Notes: a model not told the origin generated them from the letters alone. Counted from the first letter of the stretch, positions 18,901 to 27,179 are shown. The stretch: 64,000 bases of DNA from an uncultured Erysipelotrichaceae bacterium (GCA_902775285.1 CACYLI010000002.1:18756-82755), one strand, 5' to 3'. Program-made: numbers and translations.

Positions 18901-20521
18901 TGTTAAACGCTGTATATGAGTTTACTCTTTCATTAGAATTACCATTTTGAAATAGTACTTTTCTATTCTTCATTATTTGTTCTAAATAATCAGATACTTC
19001 TTGCATCTCTTCAGTATTTGTAGCAAAAAATCTTATATATTTATCATTTGAAAAAGCATAAGGTGATTCTTTTAAATAATCCCATCTTTTTTTGTTTTTA
19101 TTATTTGTAAAAACTACAATTTTTAAATTATCATAACTATGATATGCCATCATTTGAAGAAAAACATTATTTATGAAACTTAAATATTTTGGATGTATTC
19201 CATTAATATTAGTTAAGGGATTTTCAGCAAATGAATATGATATTGGAGCATCATTAATAATATCAAATTGTTTGATTGTAGAATCAAGCATTTGTTTTAA
19301 ATCATCATCATCCATTGTGAAATCTTCTTTAGAATAACTAATTCTAGCATCAAAAGGAACTTGTCCTTTACCAATTCTAACACTTAAAAAATCATCTTGA
19401 TCTATTTTTCTTTCCCATAGTGTTCTTCTTTTATTAACAATAATATCATAACAAACATTATTAGCAAGATAACTTTCTTCTAAATACTTTTTTTGATCAT
19501 CAAATTCTTTTACAATATCTTTTTTCTTTAATTCTATATAACTTCTATATTTTTCTTGACGATTTTTTTCTCTTTTCTTTTTTTGACTTTTTTCATATGC
19601 TCTTGTAATAAAAGGCCATATAAACATACTTAGTATCATAGTAACAGTAATAACTAAAGCAGGAATAGATTGAGACCATGTTCTTTCACCAGCTGTAACA
19701 GCTTGAATTGTATTTGTAAGTGTCACTAAAGAACTTGCTCCCATTGTAAGCATTGGTCCTAATGTCATTATTAATGGTGTTTCTTGCATATTCTCTTTTC
19801 CAGGAGGAGAATCTACATGCATTTCTAATGTTTCCATTTTTTTTCTCATTCTAGGACTTTTTAAAAAATAATCATTATCTTGATACAACTTATCATTTTG
19901 TATTTCTTCATCACTTATCATATCACTAACTGTAATGAATTTTTCTGTTAAATTATTTATTTTAATTATATTATTAAAAGGAGCATTAACAAAAATCATA
20001 TTTTTAACTAAAATAATTTTATATCCATAACAATTTATAATGTCTCCATTTTTAGCATATACTACATCACTTTTAACTTTTTCATCATTCAAATATACAT
20101 CAGCATTCTCATTTTTTTGAATTCTCCATCTTCCATTCTCAATAAATAATGTATAATGAACATCATTAAAATATGGAATATTAATACATATTTCATTATC
20201 TGGTTTCATTCCAACTTTTACTATTTTATCATCTGGAAATTCAAACTCCCTAAAAGTATAATCAATATTATCAGATGAAAACAACACATATCTTTTATTA
20301 TTTTTTTCTACAACATAATATGTATTTGGTTTTAAAATATTACCTTCTTCTGAAGAAATAATTTTTGTATTTTCACTACTAGTAATTATCCAATTATTAT
20401 TTTCCCCACTTATATTAACAATATTTTTCCCTTCATTATCAGTCATCCAAAAATCACCAATTTTTTTAATTGGTAAAATGAATCTAACAATATCATTTTC
20501 ATCGAATAAATACAAATTCAT
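15953..20521 (-). CDS. essC: EssC-like FtsK/SpoIIIE ATPase of a type VIIb secretion system
   Basis: 1,522 residues, the size of firmicute EssC. An FHA-like region lies at about 100-180, two membrane segments at about 250-310, followed by a basic coiled linker. ATPase domain D1 has a canonical Walker A (GMTGSGKSE near 706), LIDYKGGG, a Walker B (IIVCDEF) and the FtsK-type ATQKPSG segment. D2 (near 1053) has GMSDSGKDE, with Asp in place of Ser/Thr, and INYFE in place of the Walker B acids. D3 (near 1320) has no Walker A (SANEMNAMNLY). So only D1 looks catalytically complete. The family drives export of WXG100 proteins across the membrane. It is co-transcribed with the YukD-like gene 22 bases upstream. 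Confidence 0.92.
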   Translation of the reverse strand: MNLYLFDENDIVRFILPIKKIGDFWMTDNEGKNIVNISGENNNWIITSSENTKIISSEEGNILKPNTYYVVEKNNKRYVLFSSDNIDYTFREFEFPDDKIVKVGMKPDNEICINIPYFNDVHYTLFIENGRWRIQKNENADVYLNDEKVKSDVVYAKNGDIINCYGYKIILVKNMIFVNAPFNNIIKINNLTEKFITVSDMISDEEIQNDKLYQDNDYFLKSPRMRKKMETLEMHVDSPPGKENMQETPLIMTLGPMLTMGASSLVTLTNTIQAVTAGERTWSQSIPALVITVTMILSMFIWPFITRAYEKSQKKKREKNRQEKYRSYIELKKKDIVKEFDDQKKYLEESYLANNVCYDIIVNKRRTLWERKIDQDDFLSVRIGKGQVPFDARISYSKEDFTMDDDDLKQMLDSTIKQFDIINDAPISYSFAENPLTNINGIHPKYLSFINNVFLQMMAYHSYDNLKIVVFTNNKNKKRWDYLKESPYAFSNDKYIRFFATNTEEMQEVSDYLEQIMKNRKVLFQNGNSNERVNSYTAFNTYYLLLVDDIDTARKIKIVEKVLEERINLGFSLVIVEEKLSKVPSQVSKFITIGDSASVVINGEDNSQIRFSDEIDNNYDMNIVTKSLSNLPLYMDYDIKQLPSTITFLELFSVGQIEQLNVLNRWKTNNPTKSLKTEIGVNENGDAFILDIHEKFHGPHGLVAGMTGSGKSELIITYVLSMAINYSPEEVAFVLIDYKGGGLAGAFVNSDTGQKLPHVVGTITNLDKTEINRALSSIQSELRRRQEKFNEVRDQLGESTIDIYKYQKLYRDGVIKEPIPHLIIVCDEFAELKDQQPDFMDDLISTARIGRSLGVHLILATQKPSGVVDAQIWSNSKFKICLKVQDKSDSMEMIKNDFAAELKNVGRFYLQVGYNELFALGQAAWAGAQYYPSKEFKKQIDKNLYFIDNVGNVSRSINNSIARRSLKSEGEELTSIVKYLIDTGSEMNLNINQLWLDKLPSNIILSNLVKKYNYKEKRFVLNPIIGEYDNPTNQNQGLLTMPITDGGNTIIYGMSDSGKDEMLQTVIYSLIANHDSRELNIYIADFGPETLINFDGAPQVGDIVLSDDEEKLNNLIKLLTKEMNERKKLFTSYNGNYKDYIKLSGKELPNIVVVINYFEVMNELYMDMGDNFVPLIREGSKYGIYFIITTENQSSIRLKVTQSCKQIYTLQLNNEMSYRDILGKTDGLVPTNYLGRGLVKLDKVLEFQTAFIDKQDDIIQKIKSSVKQLSDSGMLKAKRIPTMPDEITYDVFNKKYVDLENIPVGISKDTLVSTVFNFKKNGVNIISANEMNAMNLYAKNFIRLIENKETFTKVVIDATNFFEEFNYEIAYSNSEFDKAVTALKNHNDKVKAVLNENNMNVRVLKKKPDLLCVIFGFDKFYSKLSDESKEIFNQILLDSKEYNEICFALFDLPSNFKKYEYDAWFKESVNTNDGIWIGPGVTQQFLLKSQIQLSSYNNITKEYAAVINNGIPVVVKLVNQEK

Positions 20522-20543
20522 ATTCTTTTTTCCCCTTTTTAAA

Positions 20544-20789
20544 CTACAAAAGTATTAACTTCGTTCCATTTCTAATATCTGTATTTTTAATTAAATCATT
20601 ATTATTATAAACATCACCTGTATCTGTATTTAATAACATATAATTTCTTTCGCTATCTATAGAGTCAAATAAAGTTGTATTTAATAATTTAGAAATATTG
20701 CCTATTTTTTCATTAACAGGTATAAATACTTCATGTGTTTCATCTAAAGATAAAATATATATATTTACTAAAACTTTATTATCTAGCAT
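20544..20789 (-). CDS. esaB: YukD/EsaB-like ubiquitin-fold protein of the type VII locus
   Basis: 81 residues, matching the roughly 80-residue YukD/EsaB family of small ubiquitin-like cytoplasmic proteins found with EssC in firmicutes. The pattern fits a beta-grasp: VNIYILSLDETHEVFIP, a short helix at ISKLLNTTLFD, and the closing strand NGTKLILL. There is no C-terminal Gly-Gly, as expected for this family, which is not a conjugated ubiquitin. It is the first gene of the operon, with the EssC-like gene 22 bases downstream. Confidence 0.75.
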   Translation of the reverse strand: MLDNKVLVNIYILSLDETHEVFIPVNEKIGNISKLLNTTLFDSIDSERNYMLLNTDTGDVYNNNDLIKNTDIRNGTKLILL

Positions 20790-20816
20790 ACAACACCTAC
20801 TCTCCTACTATAAGAT

Positions 20817-20825
20817 AGTATATCA
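20817..20825 (-). promoter_or_regulatory. Extended -10 promoter for the yukD-essC operon
   Basis: Minus-strand TGATATACT, an extended -10 element, about 28 bases before the start codon. No good -35 box is seen. Confidence 0.5.
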
Positions 20826-20851
20826 TATTTATAATGAAAATAATAGTTAAA

Positions 20852-20882
20852 AAAAATAAAAACTTCATTTTAAATGAAGTTT
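20852..20882 (-). terminator. Terminator overlapping the end of the VanZ-like gene
   Basis: Minus-strand hairpin AAACTTCATTT/AAATGAAGTTT (20860-20882) followed by a long T run. The VanZ-like stop codon falls inside the hairpin. Confidence 0.75.
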
Positions 20883-21292
20883 CTTTTTTCCTTTAAATAA
20901 AACAATAATTCTAATAAAATAATACCTAAACTATCTATAAAAACATCTATTGTTTTACCACTTCTACCTATTACAAATAATTGATGTATTTCATCACTAA
21001 TCGCATATAATAAACATATTAAAAATGTAAATAATAAAATATGTTTTAAGTCTATATTATATTCTTTTAATAATAAACTAACTAATAAAGCCAAAACAAA
21101 ATATACTCCCATATGAGCAACTTTTCTTATAATCGGATCAATTATATCTATGACTGATTCATCTTCTGTAGTAAGTCTACTTACAAATCCTCTGCTTTGA
21201 TTCTCTGATTCATTTCCATTTAATGAAGAAAAGTAAAAAATTAGTCCCATCCATAATATAATAAATACTATTAATATTATTTTTTTAGTCAT
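20870..21292 (-). CDS. VanZ-family membrane protein
   Basis: 140 residues with four hydrophobic segments. VanZ signature features are the N-terminal FYFSSLNG after the first helix, KVAHMGVYFVLALL in the middle and ISDEIHQLFVIGRSGKTIDVFIDSLG near the end. The family includes the teicoplanin-resistance protein VanZ, but most members have no proven role. It overlaps the Nudix gene by eight bases, so the two are translationally coupled. Confidence 0.88.
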   Translation of the reverse strand: MTKKIILIVFIILWMGLIFYFSSLNGNESENQSRGFVSRLTTEDESVIDIIDPIIRKVAHMGVYFVLALLVSLLLKEYNIDLKHILLFTFLICLLYAISDEIHQLFVIGRSGKTIDVFIDSLGIILLELLFYLKEKRNFI

Positions 21293-21686
21293 TTAAATAC
21301 TTTTTAACCTCATTTCTAATCTCATTCCATACTTTCTTAAGTGAAGGATAAGATAAAACACTTTCTACTTTATCATAATTTGTCCATATTAATTCATGAG
21401 TATCAGTAGATGTATTATCACTAACTCCATCATCTAAACCTAAAAAATAATGACACTCACACTTTTCATTACTTGGAGTAACATAATGTTCTATATATAT
21501 TTCTTTTTCACTTATAAGTTTAACTTTTCTTTTAATTTCCTCTTCTGTTTCACGAATAGCACACTCTATAATAGTTTCATTTTTTTCTAAATGTCCTTTT
21601 GGAAAACTATAATCTTTTTGTTTATCTCTATAAATTAATGCTATTTGATTATCTTTAATTAAAATAATTCCAGCTTTTAATGTCAT
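21285..21686 (-). CDS. Nudix hydrolase
   Basis: 133 residues from the ATG at 21686, which has GGTG six bases upstream. Another in-frame ATG lies at 21698 without a clear Shine-Dalgarno. The Nudix box is visible (GHLEKNETIIECAIRETEEE): Gly, Glu, Arg-Glu and Glu-Glu are in place, with Ile where the usual last Gly stands. The N-terminal strand KAGIILIKDNQIALI and FPKGH fit the MutT/Ap4A-hydrolase-like group, which hydrolyses nucleoside diphosphate derivatives. The exact substrate cannot be read from sequence. Confidence 0.88.
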   Translation of the reverse strand: MTLKAGIILIKDNQIALIYRDKQKDYSFPKGHLEKNETIIECAIRETEEEIKRKVKLISEKEIYIEHYVTPSNEKCECHYFLGLDDGVSDNTSTDTHELIWTNYDKVESVLSYPSLKKVWNEIRNEVKKYLND

Positions 21687-21730
21687 CTTATTCACCATAA
21701 TAATTATATTACTTTAAAAGTCTTAATTCA

Positions 21731-21757
21731 ATTAAAAAGACATTTAAATGTCTTTTT
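21731..21757 (-). terminator. Terminator after the CotD-like gene
   Basis: Hairpin AAAAAGACATT/AATGTCTTTTT (21734-21757), ending in T on the minus strand, directly after the CotD-like stop. Confidence 0.7.
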
Positions 21758-21760
21758 TAA

Positions 21761-22078
21761 TTACATAAATCTTGGTCCACAAACATTTACATTACATACT
21801 TCATTTTCTTCAGTACATGTATAACTTGGACTATAAGTATGTCTATAAATATGATGATTTATTATTCTTGTATTAATTGGTTGAATATGAGGAACTTCAT
21901 GTATTATTTCTTTATGTATACATCTTTCTTGAGGACACTCTATAATTGGTGAACACATCACTGGTGTACTAGGACAAGAATTCATCATATTATCTTTCAT
22001 AGTATTATCAGGTGTTACTTTTAATTCAGCACTTCCTTCAACACTGTATCCTTGATACATACCCATATTATCTTTCAT
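21761..22078 (-). CDS. CotD-like Cys/His-rich small protein
   Basis: 105 residues from the ATG at 22078, which has AAGGAG nine bases upstream; an in-frame TTG nine bases earlier is rejected. The core resembles the inner spore coat protein CotD family: a Cys-rich first half (CPSTP, CSP, IECPQERC), then VPHIQP, a short Thr/Asn-rich link, and NHHIYRHTYSP. In CotD the pattern is VPHIHP...VNHH.YxHxHYFPH. No membrane segment is present. It is a single gene with its own terminator. Whether this organism makes spores is unknown, so a coat role is inference. Confidence 0.6.
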   Translation of the reverse strand: MKDNMGMYQGYSVEGSAELKVTPDNTMKDNMMNSCPSTPVMCSPIIECPQERCIHKEIIHEVPHIQPINTRIINHHIYRHTYSPSYTCTEENEVCNVNVCGPRFM

Positions 22079-22142
22079 AATTAACAACTCCTTTTCATGA
22101 GTATTCTATGTATTATTATAAAAAATGAATAGGTATATAAAA

Positions 22143-22166
22143 CAAAAAGTAGATTACTCTACTTTT
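22143..22166 (-). terminator. Terminator of the binding-protein operon
   Basis: Hairpin AAAAGTAGA/TCTACTTTT (22145-22166) with a T-rich tail on the minus strand, overlapping the last codons of the gene. Confidence 0.7.
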
Positions 22167-23286
22167 ATTGTTTTAAATAATCAACTACTTTTTCATAGTA
22201 TTCAATATTAAGACCTGGAGTTACTTTTTTAATCTCACTTGGAATACCTTTGATATTTATTTTTGTAACATCATAATTTCCACCTGTTACACCTACTCTA
22301 AATCCATATTTAGACCATGCAATTTGACTTACTTCTTTATCTTGTAAACCTTGTATTAATTTTTTACCATTATCACTGAGTGCTGCTATGCAGTGAGAAT
22401 TCCAAATAGTTGGAGTTGGATAAAGTATAACAATTTTGTCTTTTACTTGATTCCATCCATCAGGATTAGAATTAGCAAAATCTATAACACTTTTTTCATA
22501 ATCAACTATCATTGGTTTAGCACCCATACCAGTTTTTAAAAACATTGAGAATAAATCAGCAGGTGTATTATTCATATATCCAGATTTTTTATAAAATGTT
22601 TTTAATTTAGGAAGCACTTCATTTAAAGTTGTTTCATTAAGTTCTTTATCTCCAAGCATAATAGAAAGTAATAAACCATAATAAGTTGCTCCTGGAGAAG
22701 ATGTAACTGGGTCTACTGAACCAATATTAATTGAACCATATATTGAATCTAATCCAATTTCACTCCATTTTTTTCCTTGTAAAATATAATCTATTAGTTT
22801 ATTCATATCAGTAATATAATGAACACCATTTTCTACTGTGACAATATTTTCTTTTTTTAGTGCATCTACTACTTCAGTCCAACTATAAATAACAATTGGA
22901 GTATTTAATATAATGTCACCTGCTACTACAGTTTTTCTTGGAGCTTCTTCTCCTTCTGCTGGAGTTTTATATTCATCGTAATACCTTTGATCTGAAAAGA
23001 ATATTAAATCATAATCACTACCATCATCTCTAACTACTGGTACTTTTACAGTTTTACCATTACTCCATGAATCTTGAACTAAATTGAATCCATATTTCTT
23101 AGCAAATATTTCATTGATTTCAGTATCAGCAAGTAAATCTTCTTTTCCTCCACCAACAGCTCCATAGATAGGTTCACCTTCTGTATTAAAACTATCTTTA
23201 TTCTTAAGTACAATTACAACAATTATAATTATTAATAATATTACAACTCCTATTATTTTTGATACTAAACCTTCTTTTTTAAGCAT
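22165..23286 (-). CDS. Membrane-anchored solute-binding-like protein
   Basis: 373 residues from the ATG at 23286, with AGGAAG eight bases upstream. That start overlaps the previous stop by eight bases, so an earlier in-frame ATG at 23325 is unlikely. One transmembrane helix (residues about 9-27) is followed by an extracellular part built like a type 2 periplasmic binding protein. It has DLIFFSDQRYY, AGDIILNTPIVIYSW, a hinge with SVDPVTSSPGATYYGLLLS, and IVILYPTPTIWNSHCIAAL. Binding proteins of this fold usually serve ABC importers, but no permease or ATPase gene is here. It more likely works with the VWA lipoprotein and XpaC-like protein of the same operon. Ligand unknown. Confidence 0.75.
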   Translation of the reverse strand: MLKKEGLVSKIIGVVILLIIIIVVIVLKNKDSFNTEGEPIYGAVGGGKEDLLADTEINEIFAKKYGFNLVQDSWSNGKTVKVPVVRDDGSDYDLIFFSDQRYYDEYKTPAEGEEAPRKTVVAGDIILNTPIVIYSWTEVVDALKKENIVTVENGVHYITDMNKLIDYILQGKKWSEIGLDSIYGSINIGSVDPVTSSPGATYYGLLLSIMLGDKELNETTLNEVLPKLKTFYKKSGYMNNTPADLFSMFLKTGMGAKPMIVDYEKSVIDFANSNPDGWNQVKDKIVILYPTPTIWNSHCIAALSDNGKKLIQGLQDKEVSQIAWSKYGFRVGVTGGNYDVTKINIKGIPSEIKKVTPGLNIEYYEKVVDYLKQ

Positions 23287-23887
23287 CTTTATCACTTCCT
23301 TTATTATCTTCTTCATCGTCTTCAAAAACAGACTTCATTTCAAATATTTTCATTTCATAATCAAATGCTTTATCTTTTGATTTAATAATTTCAGCAAGTA
23401 ATTTATTTGTTTCTTGTTCTACTTCTCTTATATAAACTGTCATTTTTAAAATTAACTTATTTTCAGCAAATGTTTTTTCTTCTTTTTTTTCAGCACTTAT
23501 ATATTTAGTAACTATAGTATCTGTAAAAGGTAAATAATAATCTAAAAAGTTATATATTTTTGTAGCATTTCTAGGTTGTGTTTGTAAATGTTCACATATC
23601 TTTTGGGTATGATTTACAATTTTACCAATTTTTTCTTTTATATTTTTATCTTTTATTCTCTCCTTATAATCATTAAGTTTAGACATTTCAAAATTATATT
23701 TAGCTAAAGCTTTTTGATCATATGTCCTTATATCTTTCTCTTTAAATATAAATATTCCTGCTACATATACTAAAACAGATATTAATAGTGATATCCATAA
23801 TGGAAAATCTAATATAGCATAGACAACTATAAAGAAGGCACCAGTCAGAAAACTAGAATAAATAAATCTCTTTTCAAGCCTTTCCAT
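23279..23887 (-). CDS. XpaC-like membrane/coiled-coil protein
   Basis: 202 residues. Two membrane helices (about 10-50) are followed by a long helical cytoplasmic part. The segments KIVNHTQKICEHL, NATKIYNFLDYYLPFTDTIVTKY and a Glu/Lys-rich helix match the layout of the XpaC family ('5-bromo-4-chloroindolyl phosphate hydrolysis protein'), which often neighbours TelA/toxic anion resistance genes. AGGAG precedes the ATG. It lies one base after the VWA gene and overlaps the next gene by eight bases, so all three form one operon. Confidence 0.65.
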   Translation of the reverse strand: MERLEKRFIYSSFLTGAFFIVVYAILDFPLWISLLISVLVYVAGIFIFKEKDIRTYDQKALAKYNFEMSKLNDYKERIKDKNIKEKIGKIVNHTQKICEHLQTQPRNATKIYNFLDYYLPFTDTIVTKYISAEKKEEKTFAENKLILKMTVYIREVEQETNKLLAEIIKSKDKAFDYEMKIFEMKSVFEDDEEDNKGSDKDA

Positions 23888-23888
23888 A

Positions 23889-25478
23889 TTAATTAAAACT
23901 CCTTACTTCTTTAAATGCCCCTATTAAATTACTTCTTCCATCAAATACTTTAGCATTACTTAATTCAGCTATTTCATCTAACTGACTTTCTCTTGCATTT
24001 CCAAACATAATACTATAAATTGGAATTTTTTCATCTATTCTTGAAGAAATGTTATAATAATCACTTTCTAAATTATAAAATGAACCTACATTAGCTTCTC
24101 CATCAGTCATAAGAATAACTGTTTTTGTATATTCATCATTATAACTTGATAAAGTTTGTATTGCATTTTGAGCACATCCATAAAGGTTTGTTCCTCCTCT
24201 TGGGTTAGAACTATATATACCATTTATTAATTCTTGAGTTTTTCTTCCATTATCTGCAAATAACTCTTTATTTACTCTATCACTAAATGTTAATACATGA
24301 ATTTTATCTCTTTGAGAAAATTGAATTCTTTCATCTTTTGCTCTTTCATAATCTAATATATATGCCATAGCACTTTCTAATTGACTTTCTCCATCACCAT
24401 ACATACTTCCAGAATAATCTAAACAAAATACTGTAGCTGATGGTTTTCTAAATACATCTATATATAAATCCAATGCATCATCAATAACACTCTTTGATGG
24501 ATATTTCAAAGGCATTAAATACTTAGATGTATCTATTCCCCAAGACTTTTTAAATACATCTTTATTTGCATTTAAATTAATTCCTCCATACCATGTTCTT
24601 TTTCCTAAATCTTCTAGATTTTTTTGTGAAGTTTTATTCAATAAGAATTGTTGTATTAAATTAAATTCTTCTAATTTATCTTGTTTATTATCAATATATG
24701 CAAAAGGTGAATCATTTATAGCAACTCCATCTAATGGATATAATAAATATAATGGTTCTTTTCCACTACTTTCAAGTTGTTTATTTATATTTATTAACGC
24801 AGATTCAGTTGCAATAACTGCTTCATATTCATCAGAGTTTAAAAACATTTGTTGTAAGAAATTATCATCACCACTTACTCTTTTAACTCCAGAGAATAAA
24901 CTAATTAAATTATCTCTTAAAGTATTATCTTTTAGCATCTCACTCGTAAGTAATTCAGGAGAACCAGCTAATGCATTTAAAAATCCTAAATATGCAATTA
25001 ATCCAGTATTAGTTTTTGTAACTGAACTCATTACATAACTTAGTTTTCCATCCCTAATTGCATTAACAATATCTTTATTATATACATTTTTATTTACAAA
25101 TCCTAGACTTTCAGCTTTACTTTTCTTTATTCCAAATACAACTGGATTAATATTAATAGATTTTGAATTTAAAGTACTAACTCCATTTAACATATAAATC
25201 CAAGTAGAATTAGATAACCAAACAGCATCATACTCTTTAGAATTAGTTTTAAGCATATCTATTGCTTCTAAATCATCTGCTACTTCATATGTTACATTTA
25301 TATTATTTTCTTTTCCAAATTCAACAATTTCTTTAGCATAAGTAACATTATCTGGATTAGTAAGTATAACAAAATCTCTATTTCCTAAAATTGTACTTAT
25401 ATTTTTTCCTACACATCCGACCATTACAAGTACAACTATAATAATTAATACTACAATAATAAAAGACCATTTTTTCAT
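23889..25478 (-). CDS. Lipoprotein fusing a solute-binding-like domain to a von Willebrand factor A domain
   Basis: 529 residues. The signal ends in a lipobox (MVGC, Cys near 22), so it is an anchored lipoprotein. Residues about 30-320 resemble a type 2 solute-binding protein (DAVWLSNSTWIYML, VVFGIKKSKAESLG, SYVMSSVTKTNTGLIAYLGFL). Residues about 345-529 form a VWA domain with a complete MIDAS: DYSGSM, the Thr in PRGGTNLYG, and Asp in LMTDGEAN. It heads a three-gene operon with an XpaC-like membrane protein and a second binding-protein-like gene. A ligand-sensing or adhesion role is plausible but unproven. Confidence 0.82.
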   Translation of the reverse strand: MKKWSFIIVVLIIIVVLVMVGCVGKNISTILGNRDFVILTNPDNVTYAKEIVEFGKENNINVTYEVADDLEAIDMLKTNSKEYDAVWLSNSTWIYMLNGVSTLNSKSININPVVFGIKKSKAESLGFVNKNVYNKDIVNAIRDGKLSYVMSSVTKTNTGLIAYLGFLNALAGSPELLTSEMLKDNTLRDNLISLFSGVKRVSGDDNFLQQMFLNSDEYEAVIATESALININKQLESSGKEPLYLLYPLDGVAINDSPFAYIDNKQDKLEEFNLIQQFLLNKTSQKNLEDLGKRTWYGGINLNANKDVFKKSWGIDTSKYLMPLKYPSKSVIDDALDLYIDVFRKPSATVFCLDYSGSMYGDGESQLESAMAYILDYERAKDERIQFSQRDKIHVLTFSDRVNKELFADNGRKTQELINGIYSSNPRGGTNLYGCAQNAIQTLSSYNDEYTKTVILMTDGEANVGSFYNLESDYYNISSRIDEKIPIYSIMFGNARESQLDEIAELSNAKVFDGRSNLIGAFKEVRSFN

Positions 25479-25533
25479 ATCAACACCCTACTTTACTATT
25501 ACAAGTATATCATAATAAAAAATCATTGTAAAT

Positions 25534-25561
25534 TAAAAAAATTGTTCTATTAGAACAATTT
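25534..25561 (-). terminator. Terminator after ffh
   Basis: Minus-strand hairpin AAATTGTTCTA/TAGAACAATTT followed by a T run; the ffh stop codon lies at its edge. Confidence 0.75.
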
Positions 25562-26855
25562 AAAATTTAAAATTTTTCATTTGTTTCATCATACTCTTCA
25601 TTTGATCAAATTGTTTTAACAAACGATTTACATCTTCAACTTTTTGTCCACATCCAGCAGCTATTCTTTGTTTTCTACTAGCTTTTATAATATCTGGATT
25701 ACGTCTTTCTTCAGGAGTCATAGATAAAACAATTGCTTCAGTTCTTGCCATCACTTTAGGATCAATTTCTACATTATTTAGCCCCATTTTTGATGCACCT
25801 GGAATTAATTTAATTAGATTTTCTAAAGGTCCTAGTTTTTTAATTTGTTTAGTTGTTTTTAAAAAATCTTCTAAATCAAATTTACCCTTTTGCATTTTTT
25901 TAGATACACTCATCATTTCATCTTGATCAAGTTCTGCCTCAGTCTTTTCAATTATTGAAAGCAAATCCCCCATTCCAAGAATTCTATTAGCTATTCTTTC
26001 AGGATAGAATTCAGATATACCATCTAATTTTTCAGAATCTCCTATTAGTTTAATAGGAATATTTGTTAAATGTCTTAGAGAAAGAGCAACTCCACCTTTA
26101 GTATCTCCATCCATTTTAGTAAGAATACATCCAGTTAACTTTAATTTATCATTAAATCCAGTTATTACATTAATTGCATCTTGTCCCATCATAGCATCTA
26201 TTACAAGTAATTCTTCATGAGGTTTAACACTTGATTCAATATCAACAAGTTCATTCATTAAATCTTCATCTATTTGTAAACGTCCTGCTGTATCTATTAA
26301 AATATAATCATATCCTTTTTCAACAGCATATTTAATACCATTATTAGCTATTTCTACAGGATTACCTTTTCCTTCATCATATACTTCTATTCCAAGTTGT
26401 TTTCCAATACTTTTTAATTGATCAATCGCTGCTGGTCTATAAACATCACAAGCTATAAATATTGGTTTTTTATGATGACGTTTTCTTACCATATTACCAA
26501 GTTTACCAATAGTTGTAGTTTTTCCACCACCCTGTAAACCTACAATCATAACAATTGTTGGTTTTTTATTTACTTCTAATGGACAAGCATCTCCACCTAG
26601 TAAAGTAACTAATTCATCTTTTAAAATTTTAACAAACATATCTCCTGGCTTAATACTTTTTCTAACCTCTTCACCAAGAGCTTTTTCTTTTACTTTATCA
26701 ATAAATTCTTTAACTATTTTAACATTAACATCAGCTTCTAATAAACAAAGTCTAATTTCTCTACTTATTTCACTAATATTATCTTCATTTATTACACCCT
26801 TAGATTTAATATTACTTACTACTTTTTGTAATCTTTCACTTAATGATTCAAACAT
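25560..26855 (-). CDS. ffh: Signal recognition particle GTPase Ffh (SRP54)
   Basis: 431 residues from the ATG at 26855; a GTG nine bases upstream is part of the Shine-Dalgarno AAAGGTGAT. The N domain is at 1-90. The G domain has GLQGGGKTTT (P loop), DTAGR and TKMDGD. The Met-rich M domain at the C-terminus binds the SRP RNA and signal sequences (GQKVEDVNRLLKQF, MKSMMKQMKNF). Ffh delivers nascent membrane and secreted proteins to FtsY and the Sec translocon. The length matches bacterial Ffh. The usual ylxM partner gene is not upstream. Confidence 0.97.
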   Translation of the reverse strand: MFESLSERLQKVVSNIKSKGVINEDNISEISREIRLCLLEADVNVKIVKEFIDKVKEKALGEEVRKSIKPGDMFVKILKDELVTLLGGDACPLEVNKKPTIVMIVGLQGGGKTTTIGKLGNMVRKRHHKKPIFIACDVYRPAAIDQLKSIGKQLGIEVYDEGKGNPVEIANNGIKYAVEKGYDYILIDTAGRLQIDEDLMNELVDIESSVKPHEELLVIDAMMGQDAINVITGFNDKLKLTGCILTKMDGDTKGGVALSLRHLTNIPIKLIGDSEKLDGISEFYPERIANRILGMGDLLSIIEKTEAELDQDEMMSVSKKMQKGKFDLEDFLKTTKQIKKLGPLENLIKLIPGASKMGLNNVEIDPKVMARTEAIVLSMTPEERRNPDIIKASRKQRIAAGCGQKVEDVNRLLKQFDQMKSMMKQMKNFKF

Positions 26856-26920
26856 AAATATCACCTTTATTAATTATATCAAATTATTAATATTTAATAA
26901 ACTTCATTCTTTTAAAAATA

Positions 26921-26947
26921 AACAAAAAGCCTAACTATTAGTTAGGC
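26921..26947 (-). terminator. Terminator of the small membrane protein gene
   Basis: Minus-strand hairpin GCCTAACTA-ATAGTTAGGC (26929-26947) followed by TTTTTGTTT; it overlaps the last codons of the gene. Confidence 0.8.
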
Positions 26948-27111
26948 ATAATAATATTATTTCTGTTTAGCGTATCATAAATATCATCTATTTTTTTACT
27001 CATTTTTATATTTGACACTACTAAAAATATAACAGATGCAATTATAAAAATTAAAAAAAGGCTTACACTAACAACTACTATATTCTTAATATTTTTTATT
27101 TTCTTAAACAT
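26938..27111 (-). CDS. Small single-pass membrane protein, unknown
   Basis: 57 residues from the ATG at 27111. The GTG nine bases before it is part of the GGTGA ribosome site. It has a basic N-terminus (MFKKIKNIKN), one membrane helix of about 22 residues and a short polar tail ending in IIMPN. No family is recognised. Its own ribosome site and a strong terminator support it as a real gene between ffh and rpoC. Confidence 0.6.
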   Translation of the reverse strand: MFKKIKNIKNIVVVSVSLFLIFIIASVIFLVVSNIKMSKKIDDIYDTLNRNNIIMPN

Positions 27112-27150
27112 ACTATTCACCTATAATTAGTATACATTATTTTATAAATT

Positions 27151-27178
27151 AAAAAAAGAGTTATTTCTAACTCTTTTT
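27151..27178 (-). terminator. Terminator of the rpoB-rpoC operon
   Basis: Minus-strand hairpin AAAAAGAGTTA/TAACTCTTTTT ending in T, two bases past the rpoC stop. Confidence 0.8.
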
Positions 27179-27179
27179 A

